DNA from: Craterostigma plantagineum
Taxonomy: Eukaryota > Streptophyta > Magnoliopsida > Lamiales > Linderniaceae
DNA length: 64,000 nucleotides
Assembly (NCBI GenBank): GCA_027422505.1
Contig: JAPQWV010000012.1
Location: 24,753,501 to 24,817,500 of the forward strand
Direction: 5' to 3'
How positions within the stretch are numbered: position 1 is the stretch's first letter; every line of letters begins with the position of its first letter. The notes beneath the pieces are model-generated. The model saw only the letters and a list, made by a program, of their open reading frames with translations. It was not told the DNA's origin and made no database searches. Made by a program: the position numbers and the translations under genes. This document shows, piece after piece, positions 20,795 through 32,004 of this stretch.

Positions 20795-21690
20795 AATGCT
20801 CTGTTTTGAAGGAAGCCAGATCATGAAATGTTCCTTTGTAAAGATTGAACTTTTTGCCACCAGTATTTCACTTACACGGGCTTTGAGCATTGGGTTTGAA
20901 TAGAAAAAGTGCAAGGGACGGCGTGGGATGGGGAAGTTCACTAGTGTGTATTTGATGAGTGGCATCATGGGTTGTGAAGACTTTGATGGACGATGTTGTT
21001 TGTTTGATTAGAGAAGCGACATTTTGGGCTGGAAAGAGCACACATACTGATTAATAATGCTACAGGAAAATCAGTTGGGACAAAGGGTGACGACACACTT
21101 GACAGAGGCACCACCTTGTGGAATTTGATACTCCAGGGGATGTTATTTCCAGCTGTGGAGGAGCACAAGCCGATTCATTTATTCACACAAGAAGTTGAAT
21201 CTCAACAAAGAATCAAGGTTAGAATACTTTATAGTTTTGGTTTTGTACTCTTTATGGGCGGCCTGTCTACTTGCAGGGATGGAATGCAATGGAGCAAACA
21301 CTTGCCCAATCAGTTACCAGTATCCTAATATGCTGTAGTTGAACTAATAATAATAGTGTTGATCAAATCCCTTTTTATAGTACACCACATGCTTTGCATT
21401 TGAAACTTCGTTGATTTTCTTGATCATTTCCCCTTCTATAGTACACTTGGTCAGATTCTACGCACCACCTCAATACCGAACCATTACTTTGCAGGAAAAA
21501 AAGTTGTAAGAACTTGTGGTACTTATGGTGGACGAACTACGATAGAGGGCAAGATGTTCGATGAATGACCGTAGTTTCCCTGAAACAAAGCTACTAGCGA
21601 GCAGCCATACATAATACAACCTCATAAATTAGTCAGACAGACATATACATATACATATATATTTATATACATATATATGTGTAGTAGTTG
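20795..21690 (+). other. host sequence with unrecognised exon-like frames
   Basis: Continuation of the sequence interrupted by the chromovirus block. At about 21047-21226 the plus strand has an open, protein-like stretch (LINNATGKSVGTKGDDTLD, then LWNLILQGMLFPAVEEHKPI) ending at a plausible splice donor (ATCAAG|GTTAG). I do not recognise the family. No full gene model could be built. The remainder to 21690 shows nothing further. Confidence 0.3.
21646..21680. repeat. TATA/CATA simple repeat
   Basis: Low-complexity run of TATACATATACATATATAT type sequence. Confidence 0.7.
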
Positions 21691-21834
21691 GATTTACATT
21701 ACATCACGACCCAGAAGGGAAGGGATACACATACAATACAACAGGCGAAGATTATGAACACAAAGTCAAGTCCAGCATGCACAAGCAGCATGGCACGTAC
21801 GGTGAACAAGGCGAGTATATTAATTTTATCGTTC

Positions 21835-22221
21835 TTACTTTCGTCGGGTGAACAAGGGGAACCATTTTTCTTGCAAGGAACTGTGATGAGAGATCATGAA
21901 CATGAGAAGCATCAACACAATGGCCACCCCAAAAGGTGATCCTCCGACCCTGTGAACCGAATCTTTCTCAGGAAAAGGGAGATGAAGTGGTGGGCCATCA
22001 TCAATCGAAAGCCAGTGCACAAAGAGCAGAAGGATCACAGGGAATACCATAAGGAAAATCTTCACCTTGCCCACAACGTCCTCCAACATCGATTCATATT
22101 TTATGTACCATGTGAAACCCAAGACAAGGAAAACGACAGTGATGAACAAGTAAAAGGGGATAGGAAACGACAGGTATTGTAGGTAGTTGTAGTAAGTAGA
22201 AGATCCGTAATATCTTGCCAT
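21835..22221 (-). CDS. small three-pass membrane protein, 128 aa, plant-specific family
   Basis: Single-exon frame beginning MARYYGSSTYYNYLQYL and ending PLFTRRK with its own stop. Three hydrophobic segments: about residues 19-39 (FPIPFYLFITVVFLVLG), 54-71 (IFLMVFPVILLLFVHWL) and 96-110 (PFGVAIVLMLLMFMI). A conserved-looking polar stretch PFPEKDSVHRVGGSPFG lies between TM2 and TM3. It resembles small plant transmembrane proteins of unknown function that I know only by pattern, so no function is assigned. The Met is preceded by a short leader, with a TATA-rich segment 55-85 bp upstream (22276-22305). No frameshifts; it looks like a functional host gene. The minus strand is well supported because hydrophobic segments and charged tail are coherent only there. 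Confidence 0.8.
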   Translation of the reverse strand: MARYYGSSTYYNYLQYLSFPIPFYLFITVVFLVLGFTWYIKYESMLEDVVGKVKIFLMVFPVILLLFVHWLSIDDGPPLHLPFPEKDSVHRVGGSPFGVAIVLMLLMFMISHHSSLQEKWFPLFTRRK

Positions 22222-22275
22222 TGATTGAGTTACAAACTAATGGTTTGTTTCAGTGGGCTATATTCTCAAATGTCG

Positions 22276-22305
22276 TGTGTATATATATATAAATTATATA
22301 TAGAT
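22276..22305 (-). promoter_or_regulatory. TATA-rich core promoter candidate of the membrane protein gene
   Basis: On the minus strand this reads TATATATAATTTATATATAT, 55-85 bp upstream of the ATG at 22221. That spacing fits a TATA box with a short 5' UTR. Confidence 0.5.
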
Positions 22306-22309
22306 GGAG

Positions 22310-22719
22310 AGGTGTTTTAGATTTCACCAAGTGGCTCGGATGAACGTAGAAAACTACTGTTGGAAATGTTCCGGAAACAACTAGCTATCTATACTGTAGC
22401 TGCTGCTACTTTGCTTTAGGGGGAAAAACAAAAGAAAAATGCTTTCCTTTGCTTCTCTTGATCGAAACTTGTAATCCTCTGTTCCAATTTTTTGGCTCTG
22501 TTTAGTTTACATAATTACCAAACTGAGAACTAACAAGTAACAATCTCATCTTTTCCCATACATGCACGTTCGGTTTTCTTTTTTAAGAAAATTGTATTTT
22601 CAAACTATCTTTAAAGAATAAAAGCAGTTTATTTCTTAATCCAGCGGTGTCATAAAACTGCTTTTGATCCTCCCAAAATATGGGAAGATTTTGCACTTTT
22701 TACCATTACACTACCAGGT
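22310..22719. other. upstream region of the membrane protein gene
   Basis: No gene or repeat structure seen. AT-rich, presumably promoter-distal intergenic sequence. Confidence 0.4.
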
Positions 22720-22722
22720 TAA

Positions 22723-22863
22723 GACCATCTCCAACCAACAAACGCATAGATCCGTTTTTAGGTGAGAGAAAATTGGAAAATCGCATTTTCGGTTTCCGTT
22801 TCAGTATCGAGTGGAGTATTTTTCTGATATGCGATCCTGTTTGCGCATCGCTTGGAGATGCTC
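22723..22863. mobile_element. PIF/Harbinger-like MITE (Tourist-like), 141 bp, TSD TAA
   Basis: Terminal inverted repeats GACCATCTCCAACC and, reverse complemented, GAGCATCTCCAAGC. Flanked by TAA at 22720-22722 and 22864-22866. The TWA duplication and small size fit PIF/Harbinger MITEs. Non-coding. Confidence 0.7.
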
Positions 22864-22866
22864 TAA

Positions 22867-23344
22867 GCATAAAGTGGACAGAGTTGCAAGAAAAATTCAA
22901 ACGTGAATATACTTCGTTACTTACAAGGGAGTTGTAAAAGTAAAATGACAACACAATTTCTCTATTTCGACGAACAATAAAACCTTGAAGTTGTATTGTA
23001 GTACTGCATGCAAGAAAATGGAGCCTACTCTTTATGGATTCAAATACGAACTGAGGGAACAACAAATGTCAGGTAATGACCGACCATTATTGACTGAAGA
23101 CAAAGACAGAACTTTCCCCCAAATCTTAAAAAAAAGAAAAATAAAACCTAATGAGATGATGACTAGCTAAGGTTATATATTAATAAGTATTTTATATGTT
23201 ACGTGGCAGATAATAAAATTTCAAAAGTCATCATAATTAAAAATCAATCATGATCGTGATCTTACCAGATAAATGTGTTAACTTGCAATGCACAAGTGGT
23301 AAGCCAAGTGTCGTACCCGTTAGAAATTATTATATAACCATGGA
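22867..23344. other. intergenic sequence, nothing recognised
   Basis: AT-rich, short chance frames only. It borders the truncated 3' end of the minus-strand copia element. Confidence 0.4.
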
Positions 23345-23351
23345 TAACGAT

Positions 23352-24055
23352 TTAACAGATAACTCGAATGTCCCGTATCCAATTGCTTGATTTGCATAAA
23401 AGGAAGTACGTGAGTTCTCCCATTAGGCTAATCTCAAATTCCTGTTGCATAGACTTAGAACAATTCTCGCAAAGAGTGATGTCAGTATTGCCAAATATGA
23501 TATAATCCACTATATCTGCACAAGTAGTATTTGATTCCCTTCGCATTTTATAAGCAGAGTGTTGTCTATTGTTCCTGTTGTAAAGCCCATGTCAAGTAGA
23601 AATCTACTCAATCTTTCATACCATGCCATAGAGGTCTGTTTTAAACCATATAAAGCTTTGTTTAATTTGAAAACGTGATTCGAAAACTTTTCTTTTTCAA
23701 AACCGGGAGGTTGCTCGACATAAACTTCCTCATTTATAGAACCATTTAAAAATGCACTTTTCAAGTCCATTTGAAAAAACTTGAATCTTTTAAAAGATGC
23801 ATATACAAGTAAAATACGTATTGACTCAAGCCTAGCTACGGGTGCAAAGGTTTCTTGAAAATCTATACCTTCTTATTGGGAATAACATTTGGCAACTAAC
23901 CTGGCCTTATTTCGTGTCACATTACCGTTTTCGTCCAGCTTGTTGTGAAACACCCACTTCGTGCCTATTATGGACTTGTCATTAGGTCTTTCCACAAGAG
24001 TTGCACTTGGCTCTTTTCGAATTGTGCTAACTCTTCTTCCATGGCAATCACCCAT
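23352..24055 (-). pseudogene. copia RT fragment
   Basis: Pieces: SIIGTKWVFHNKLDENGNVT, then after a frameshift [40 protein letters not shown] and ILLVQI, then [11 protein letters not shown] in another frame. The catalytic YVDD box has lost a base and one Asp is replaced by Tyr (VDY), so the active site is destroyed. The RT runs out near 23345 after GELTYFL; no RNase H follows. Confidence 0.82.
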
Positions 24056-25104
24056 GATTCATCTTCAAGAGCCTCATTCACTGTCTTAGGTTCCATGGTT
24101 GATAACAGCACGCCATGTGATTCCCCAGCAGTATCATTTCGTGCAGTTGCTCTCGTTTTGATCCCTAAAGTGATATTCCCTATGACTTGTTCAGTTGGAT
24201 GACTGGAGGCATGTTTGAATTTTCTGCGCTGTTGTTTGTCTGAAGCCTCAGGTTCCTCTGACATAGCATCTAGTTCCAACGGAATTGCATTCACTTCTTT
24301 GTCAATAGCCTGTATATCTGCAGGAGACACAACTATACCTTCCTCAGTAGCATATGCGTTAGGAAATTCATCAAATGTAACATGCACAGATTCTTGAACA
24401 GTCTTCTTCATATTATTAAACACTCTAAAGGCCTTGGAATGAAGGCTGTAACCTAGGAATATCCCTTCATCTACCTTGGAATTGAATTTTCCTCTCTTAT
24501 CCCTATCATTCAAAATGAAACATTTGCAGCTAAATACATGGAAATATCCTATTTTAGGGGTTTTATCGTTCCAAAGTTCATAGGGAGTTCTCTTAATAAT
24601 CGGTCTAAGGAAAATCCTATTTGAGACATAACAAGTCGTACTAACAGCTTTGGCCCAAAAATGTTTTGGAGTATTATATTCGCTCAGCATAGTCTTAGCC
24701 ATTTCTTGTAGTACTCTATTTTTCCTCTCGACCACTCCGTTCTATTGAGGCGTAATAGGGACTAAAAATTATGACTATAACCATTTTCATCAAAAAAAGA
24801 TGCAAAAGATTTACTATTAAATTCTAGACCGTTATCACTTCTAATCTTACGGACATTCATCTCTTCTCATTTTCTAGCTTCTTAATCAGTGGCGCAAGGT
24901 TATATAAAGCCTCACTTTTGTGCGCAAGAATAAGACCAATGTGTACCTAGTATAGTCGTCTACGATAACAAAGCCATATCGCTTACCTTTCAATGACATA
25001 ACCTGTACCGGACCAAAAAGGTCAAGATGCAGCAGTTCCAGTGGTCTGGATGAAGATATCACATTCTTAGGTTTAAAGGACGTCTTAGTCTGTTTCCCCA
25101 TTTG
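23968..25104 (-). pseudogene. copia integrase core and C-terminal part
   Basis: The N-terminal half is in the frame 24886-25149: CQMGKQTKTSFKPKNVISSS, LELLHLDLFGPVQVMSLKGK and FVIVDDYTRYTLVLFLRTK. The middle (24736-24885) is frameshifted. The C-terminal half (24735 leftward) has MVERKNRVLQEMAKTML with the catalytic Glu, PYELWNDKTPKIGYFHVFSC and EGIFLGYSLHSKAFRVFN, then an acidic linker into the RT N-terminus (SWVIAMEEELAQFEKSQV). The integrase frame is joined to its GAG-pre-integrase part only across the inserted element: the part ending KDRICK is at about 31130. Confidence 0.82.
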
Positions 25105-25109
25105 GCACG

Positions 25110-26649
25110 TGACACGCTCAAATACTAGCAAGTGTACTAGGTCGCGCAAGTAGTAAAACGGACGAAGTCCGAGTATCGATCCACGAAGACAGCTCGATTA
25201 ATTCTAAGAAAATATTCCTAATTCTAATTTAGACTAACGGAATTTTTATAGTTTTGATGATTTGATATAAGAGATAAAAGACAAATAATAAAATAAATGC
25301 AAATAAAATAGGTGAGGATAGAGCAGTTAACGACGAACGTGATCAAGACACATGCTCGGCACGAAATATTCCTACGTCTTCATGCAATATCATCTATCTA
25401 ATCAACATGTATCAAGTCAAGGTGGAAGTTCCTAATATATGTGCTACTCGTTATTCACGTAACTAGCAACCCTACGTAAATAGAGAACCAATCAACTATA
25501 TGTCTATATGACTGTAGTTCCTATACGTGCATTCGATCTTCGTGAAATTCCCCGAGTTTAGACGCTTTCGGCGCCTAAGGTCTCGGAAACCACACATACG
25601 AAACCGAATTCCATCTCTGGTCGGTTTTACGTAGTGGTATTCAATGTTTTGTTCTAATCGGTTTAATCACTTAGTCCGTCTCATAAACCAATCAATAATC
25701 ATACGCATGGAGGCCAATCACACGTACGCATATGAAGCACAAACAAAGAATACATAACTGAAATCATATGATTAAATAAAATAATAATTGCATTAATACG
25801 TAGTCATAATCCGGCCTCACACGGCCTCAATCACAAAAGAAATTAAGCTAAGATGGGAGTAAACGAAATCAACAACTAATCGAAAGAAAACATTGTTGAA
25901 AACGAGGTAATAAAGGTATAGAATTCGCCCCTCACGATGCTCGAGTCGTCACGTGTCGCCGCGGCGTCTCCCGTCGTGGACGAGGGAGAAACGCCTTGGA
26001 GACCCTCGTGATCGCTTTTAGCTTTCTCTAGTCTTCTTCGCCGTCAAAAGTCTTCTCCTCGCAGCCGAAATGCTTTATTTTCTGTCGTCGATTCCCCCTA
26101 TCCCTTCGCTGTTGTGCATGGTATATATATAGGGAGGGAAGTCGACTTCACTAACTTCATCCTTCGATATCTTCGCATCTTCAAGATTCAAATTTCCTTT
26201 CTCTTTTAAAATTCCAATCCTTGGGTAGTAATCATTGTAGATTTATTTAACTTTTTCCTTGCTAAGGCACGTGTATGCCTATCTATTTGGCAACTAATAT
26301 TTCGTCCTCTCACATGCTTGATTATTGGGTAAAACAATACCTACTTTCCTTGACTTGGTATTCACATGAGCTTGTCTCCAAAAATAGGAAAATCTAATAA
26401 AATCGCGGATGCGCCACAATTCTTCTGAAAATTACACAAAGGGCCCCGAAGTGCTAAAGGCATATGCATGGCAGCGTGGTTGATAGTCTTTTTTTTTTGT
26501 CGAATGTTCCCGCTTTGATCTATTTCACTCAAATATCTGTCAAACAAGAGATATGCACGTAAGCATAGGATATCCAATTATATTCGAACGAATAATGGTC
26601 GAAAACATGCTTTTACGGGTATAATATAGCGTAAAATCCTAACTTATCA
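25110..26649 (-). repeat. 3' LTR of the nested non-autonomous element
   Basis: 1540 bp, TGACACGCTC...CTTATCA in plus orientation. It includes a GC-rich patch at 25940-26000 (the start of an uninterrupted frame in the other LTR). It matches 29597-31124 closely, with small indels. Confidence 0.9.
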
Positions 26650-28220
26650 ACAACCCCCAAACTAGCTTTGATCGTCCTCGATCATAAAAGCGGAGTAGAA
26701 CTAAAGTTAGGATTATAGAATATCAGTCAGTGAAATTCTCCTGTTTCATCTCAGAAAGTGTAAAAGCATATAGTCGAGATAATCATCAACTAATGAACGA
26801 TCTAGTCAAAACACGAGGCATGAGGTAATATGTCGCAATCTTATCATAGCATGAAAGACATTTCTAGAATTATACCACGCATCAATCCACAACTCTCACA
26901 ATGATCGCTCAAGTCGCTCGAGGTGTTTTTCAAAGGGATCTGTATAAAGACGCTCAATGCACGACATAAAAAGATATTACTCTAGGCTTGCAAATATATC
27001 ACATCATAGTCACATAGTAGAAGTCATGCACGAATCAAAGGGTCTTTCATCAAGGGTTATAATGGGGCTCGGGTTTTGAAAGGTGCGTCAGTGGGCTAAA
27101 AGTATCAAACATGTCAATCATCGAATCGCTCTTCTCACCACCTATTTCTCTCTTCCAACGCCTTCTCTATTTTTTTGCTCGACTCATACTTTCACATTTT
27201 CTAGCTTTTCTCGCTCGCTTTCTTTTTTGCCATTTTTTCTGCATCTTTTTTTTCTTTCTTTTTTTTTTGCTTCTTTTCTTTTTTTTTTTCCTAACCAGCC
27301 CCTCATATCGTTTTCTTTTTTGAAGGGAGACGTTTCCAGTCCGCTGCAATATTACGACGAGAAATCTATATCATAAGACGAGCTTAACTAACATGCACCG
27401 ACGATTAGCTCCTTCTCAACCAACAAGCCACTTTTCACGACATCGATAAATTAACACGTTGATACGGGGTCGTACAGGCTAAATTTGAGGCAATCAGGCT
27501 AAATATATTATAAATGGGCTCCAAATCAATAAGAAAAATTAAGTCGAATAAGGCTCAAAGGGGCTCACTAAGTGGTAAATACGTAAGGTAGAGAAATATT
27601 TAGGCCAATGACTCAATCCTAGTGCCCTTCTCATTTTCGCACACAAAAATCCACATAATAACCATTGACACGCATAACAGAGCAAGTTCGAAAATATTCA
27701 GTCCATGCGTGTCACACAAGAATAAACACCGAGCATAATGAGTTGCTTTGAATTCATCTCTGAAGGCTCAAAAACTCACATATATAACTGGGTTTGTGCT
27801 TCACGATACGCAATATTCTCCTAAAGCAGTCAATGTAGCCAAATAATCATGCTAATATCACGGCAAAGCAACATGTAAGACTATCACACTCAACTCGTCG
27901 AATCATATCACGACACCATAGAATTTTAAAATTTTTTCATCATTGACAGGAGATTCCACAGATGACGTTCAAATCGCAACTTTCATCAGTTATACCCACT
28001 ACAATAACCAAAATACATCGATACCTAAACATGTAAGCATATTAAATCTAGCATATGTCACATCCCACCCCCAAACTAAACAGCACATTGTCTTCAATGC
28101 GTAAAATAATAGCAAAGAGAGAGTAAAAGTGACACTGCCCTGAATTTTAAGTCGATCGATGTAGAAGACTTTGTTGATCCGCAGTAAACAAGCAACCATC
28201 GCGAACGGACAACCCCCAAA
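26650..28220. other. internal non-coding region of the nested element
   Basis: No ORF of note. It contains a purine tract next to the LTR (26650-26665) and a long pyrimidine-rich tract at 27135-27320 whose translation is Phe/Leu/Ser low complexity. Confidence 0.6.
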
Positions 28221-29435
28221 CTAGTTCTGAGCCTGCGAGAAAACATGACTACACGGCACCGTGAGAGCAATTTTTTTTATTAGACGAAAAATAAAATAGG
28301 ACGGAAAAAAATAATAATATATATGCATCGGTAGCCTTTTGTTGCCTCCCAAGAAGCGTTCTTTTATAGTCGATAGCTCGACTCCTGTTCGTCTAGACGG
28401 TCCACGATTATGTATGTACAGTAGAAGTACTGAACATCTTGACTTAAGCTTTTTGGAGAGAATTTTGATCTCAGAATGATACAGCTTTGCATGGTCGCAA
28501 TCTTTAAACTCTCTCCATGGATCGACTTTCGGCTCCCGAATAATATCAAAATCAATGATCATCGATGCCTTAATGAATTTCTCAGCGAATATGCCATCTG
28601 AATGATACGGTGACCTCATAACCAAGTGTAGAATTGGATCGAAAGTCTCGGGCTCCATCTTTCTCTTTTCCACGACAGTATGTACTGCGAAATTCTTGCT
28701 TTCGTCCTCACTAGTTTCTTGGCGATCCTCCAACCCCATAGAAAACAAAGTATCCTCAAGAACTTCTGGGAGACTCGGCTCTGCTGGAACGAAATCTACA
28801 GTAGCCTCTGCGGGTTGATCGATTTTTTCTAACTCGATCTCATCGTTAGCTTCACTTGGTTCCAACACCGGTTCTTGAGTTATTTTACAATTCAATGGAA
28901 TGGCTTCTATGTGCTCTTCTGGATTTGACTCAATGTGGCTCGATGATACTTCTTGTTCGCGCTCAGACACTGCATTTTTTAGCTTTTCAAATTGGACCGT
29001 CAGATTCTCCAACTCCGCTTTTAGACTCTGAAAACTCGTAGAAGTATATGTACGACTACTGTCTTCTTGTATCACTGCCATCTTCTCCAGCGCTATCTCC
29101 CAAGCGGCTTTTTCTTTTTGGGGCGGATCAATCTGTTGTTGGGCATGTTTTTGAACTAATGGTTGCTCATACGACTCTGTCATCTTTTCGAGCGCTATCT
29201 CCCAAGCGGCTGTTTCTTTTTGAGGCGGAGTAAAGTAATCATACGAGGGATAATGTGAATAATCGCCGGTGTAAGAGTAGCAATTTTCCCCTCGTCCATC
29301 ATACCACGATTGTGGAGGCTCGTAACGATTGTACTTGCATTCACTAGTGAGATGTCGGCATCCGCAAAAATCGCACTCCAGTTCATCATCGCATGACGCA
29401 TAGATCTCGGGAGAACATTGCGAGTATCGCTGCAT
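28221..29435 (-). CDS. gag-like ORF of the non-autonomous LTR element, 404 codons
   Basis: Begins MQRYSQCSPEIYASCDDELE and soon shows a short zinc-knuckle-like motif CDFCGCRHLTSEC (spacing C-x2-C-x3-H-x4-C, one residue shorter than the usual CCHC). A Tyr/Pro/Ser-rich stretch follows, then a duplicated segment PPQKETAAWEIALEKM / PPQKEKAAWEIALEKM (about residues 72-87 and 103-118), then a Leu/Glu-rich coiled coil (about 130-165). The middle is acidic. The C-terminal end (about 355 onward) is probably read-through of untranslated sequence. No protease, RT or integrase follows. It may act in trans with an autonomous gypsy relative (inference). Confidence 0.7.
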   Translation of the reverse strand: MQRYSQCSPEIYASCDDELECDFCGCRHLTSECKYNRYEPPQSWYDGRGENCYSYTGDYSHYPSYDYFTPPQKETAAWEIALEKMTESYEQPLVQKHAQQQIDPPQKEKAAWEIALEKMAVIQEDSSRTYTSTSFQSLKAELENLTVQFEKLKNAVSEREQEVSSSHIESNPEEHIEAIPLNCKITQEPVLEPSEANDEIELEKIDQPAEATVDFVPAEPSLPEVLEDTLFSMGLEDRQETSEDESKNFAVHTVVEKRKMEPETFDPILHLVMRSPYHSDGIFAEKFIKASMIIDFDIIREPKVDPWREFKDCDHAKLYHSEIKILSKKLKSRCSVLLLYIHNRGPSRRTGVELSTIKERFLGGNKRLPMHIYYYFFPSYFIFRLIKKIALTVPCSHVFSQAQN

Positions 29436-29573
29436 CCCTTATCCTACAAAACGCAAACGAGAAAGTGAGAGTATCACCGTATATAAACAATACTAATAAT
29501 AAAATAATATATATAAATAAATAAAGGTCTAAACTAAAATTAAGAATAACTCCTAGAATTAATATACCGCTGT

Positions 29574-29596
29574 CCCGGGCAACGGCGCCAAAAACT
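29574..29596 (-). other. primer-binding site of the nested element
   Basis: On the minus strand TTGGCGCCGTTGCCCGGG starts a few bases after the 5' LTR. This motif is typical of Tat/Athila-type elements and argues that the element is mobilised by gypsy, not copia, machinery. Confidence 0.75.
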
Positions 29597-31124
29597 TGAC
29601 ACGCTCAAATACTAGCAAGTGTACTAGGTCGCGCAAGTAGTAAAACGGACGAAGTCCGAGTATCGATCCACGAAGACAGCTCGATTAATTCTAAGAAAAT
29701 ATTCCTAATTCTAATTTAGACTAACGGAATTTTTATAGTTTTGATGATTTGATATAAGAGATAAAAGACAAATAATAAAATAAACGCAAATAAAATAGGT
29801 GAGGATAGAGCAGTTAACGACGAACGTGATCAAGACACATGCTCGGCACGAAATATTCCTACGTCTTCATGCAATATCATCTATCTAATCAACATGAATC
29901 GAGTCAAGGTGGAATTTCCTAATATATGTGCTACTCGTTATTCACGTAACTAGCAACTACGTAAATAGAGAACCAATCAACTATATGTCTATATGACTGT
30001 AGTTCCTATACGTGCATTCGATCTTCGTGAAATTCCCCGAGTTTAGACGCTTTCGGCGCCTAAGGTCTCGGAAACCACACATACGAAACCGAATTCCATC
30101 TCTGGTCGGTTTTACGTAGTGGTATTCAATGTTTTGTTCTAATCGATTTAATCACTTAGTCCGTCTCATAAACCAATCAATAATCATACGCATGGAGGCC
30201 AATCACACGTACGCATATGAAGCACAAACAAAGAATACATAACTGAAATCATATGATTAAATAAAATAATAATTGCATTAATATGTAGTCATAATCCGGC
30301 CTCACACGGCCTCAATCACAAAAGAAATTAAGCTAAGATGGGAGTAAACAAATCAACAACTAATCGAAAGAAAACATTGTTGAAAACGAGGTAATAAAGG
30401 TATAGAATTCGCCCCTCACGATGCTCGAGTCGTCACGTGTCGCCGCGGCGTCTCCCGTCGTGGACGAGGGAGAAACGCCTTGGAGACCCTCGGGATCGCT
30501 TTTAGCTTTCTTCTTCGCCGTCAAAAGTCTTCTCCTCGCAGCCGAAATGCTTTATTTTCTGTCGTCGATTCCCCCTCCCTTCGCTGTTGTGCATGGTATA
30601 TATATAGGGAGGGAAGTCGACTTCACTAACTTCATCCTTCGATATCTTCGCATCTTCAAGATTCAAATTTCCTTTCTCTTTTAAAATTCCAATCCTTGGG
30701 TAGTAATCATTGTAGATTTATTTAACTTTTTCCTTGCTAAGGCACGTGTATGCCTATCTATTTGGCAACTAATATTTCGTCCTCTCACATGCTTGATTAT
30801 TGGGTAAAATTATACCTACTTTCCTTGACTTGGTATTCACATGAGCTTGTCTCCAAAAATAGGAAAATCTAATAAAATCGCGGATGCGCCACAATTCTTC
30901 TGAAAATTACACAAAGGGCCCCGAAGTGCTAAAGGCATATGCATGGCAGCGTGGTTGATAGTCTTTTTTTTTTGTCGAATGTTCTCGCTTTGATCTATTT
31001 CACTCAAATATCTGTCAAACAAGAGATATGCACGTAAGCATAGGATATCCAATTATATTCGAACGAATAATGGTCGAAAACATGCTTTTACGGGTATAAT
31101 ATAGCGTAAAATCCTAACTTATCA
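29597..31124 (-). repeat. 5' LTR of the nested non-autonomous element
   Basis: 1528 bp copy of 25110-26649, followed on the right by TSD GCACG. Confidence 0.9.
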
Positions 31125-31129
31125 GCACG

Positions 31130-31740
31130 TTTGCAAATTCTGTCCTTGGTGGCTTTCATATCTGGAATGCCTCTCACCAATTCATTGCATGATATGTGAG
31201 ACATCAATTCGATGTTGGCATGTCCCAAACGTCTGTGCCATAACCATGTGATATCCTGCTTAACTGCTAGACACTTGGTGTTCTGGTGCGCAATATCATC
31301 AAGAGTGATGCAGTAGATGTTGCCATGCCTAGACACACTAAACACAATCTTATCATCCTTTTTGACAAAGCACTTATCTTTGGCGAAAGCTACGGTATGT
31401 CCATCATCACATAATTGGCTAATGCTAATTTAATTATGTTCTAAGTTCCTAACAAACCATACGTTAGTGATATTTAAATTGTTACCGACAGTACCAACTC
31501 CAATGAGTTTGGCTTTTGCATCGTTAGCGTACGAAACGTATCCTCCATCAACCACCTTTAATGACACAAAATACCTATATCACCTGTCATGTGGCGGGAG
31601 CACCCGCTGTCGAGATACCACCTGCTTTTCTTGCTGGAATTCTTCCTTCGTACCTGTAGAAAGAAGTACTCTTCTGAGGTACCAAATTTCTGTTGGGTCC
31701 TAACATGTTAGTGGGGAATAACTTCTGTTAACTTATGAAA
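31130..31740 (-). pseudogene. copia protease and GAG-pre-integrase segment
   Basis: Resumes the copia element right of the nested insertion. The protease motif W-Y-L-D-S-G-C-S-R-H-M is readable on the minus strand at about 31580-31625. The GAG-pre-integrase part is in the frame 31088-31345: GNIYCITLDDIAHQNTKC, WLWHRRLGHANIELMSHI and KATKDRICK, cut by the insertion at 31129. Several frameshifts lie between. Confidence 0.78.
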
Positions 31741-32004
31741 TATCATTCTGCATAGACGGTGATCTCCTTTTACAATCAGATACAACAGTGGCATTTACAA
31801 GTGACTTCTTAGGCCTCCAAACATACTTAGCTTTATCAACTTTCTTTAAAGGACAGTTGTATGCATAATGATCATTTCTACCACAACAGAAACACTTAAG
31901 CTTAGGCACAGAATGTTTAGCGTGCTTTTCTTCAGTGGAATAATCTATCCCTGACCTACCAATATTCCTAGGAGTACTTAACAACATATCTAGGTTCTGC
32001 TTAC
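31733..32004 (-). pseudogene. copia gag C-terminal segment with second CCHC knuckle
   Basis: Frame 31733-32026 with LKCFCCGRNDHYAYNCPLKK (C-x2-C-x4-H-x4-C). It is broken on its N-terminal side by the hAT MITE at 32005; the gag coiled coil continues at 32772 on the other side. Confidence 0.78.

Larger units (their letters stand above)
25110..31124 (-). mobile_element. non-autonomous LTR retrotransposon (LARD/TR-GAG type) nested in copia, TSD GCACG
   Basis: Two direct LTRs (25110-26649 and 29597-31124) bound a 2.9-kb interior without pol. The perfect 5-bp TSD GCACG lies at 25105-25109 and 31125-31129. On the minus strand the 5' LTR ends ...GTGTCA and is followed by TTTTTGGCGCCGTTGCC, a primer-binding site seen in Tat/Athila-type gypsy elements. 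A purine tract (TTTGGGGGTTG) precedes the 3' LTR. One gag-like ORF (28221-29435) is the only coding region. LTR similarity is high by eye, so insertion is fairly recent relative to the decayed host copia. Confidence 0.9.

Noticed and set aside
20930..20960. TTCACTAGTG near 20939 as the other CACTA terminus
   Set aside because: Matches only the last few bases of the inverted terminus, with no hairpin array beside it and no testable TSD.
27083..27376. Phe/Leu-rich ORFs
   Set aside because: Translation of a pyrimidine tract in the interior of the non-autonomous LTR element.
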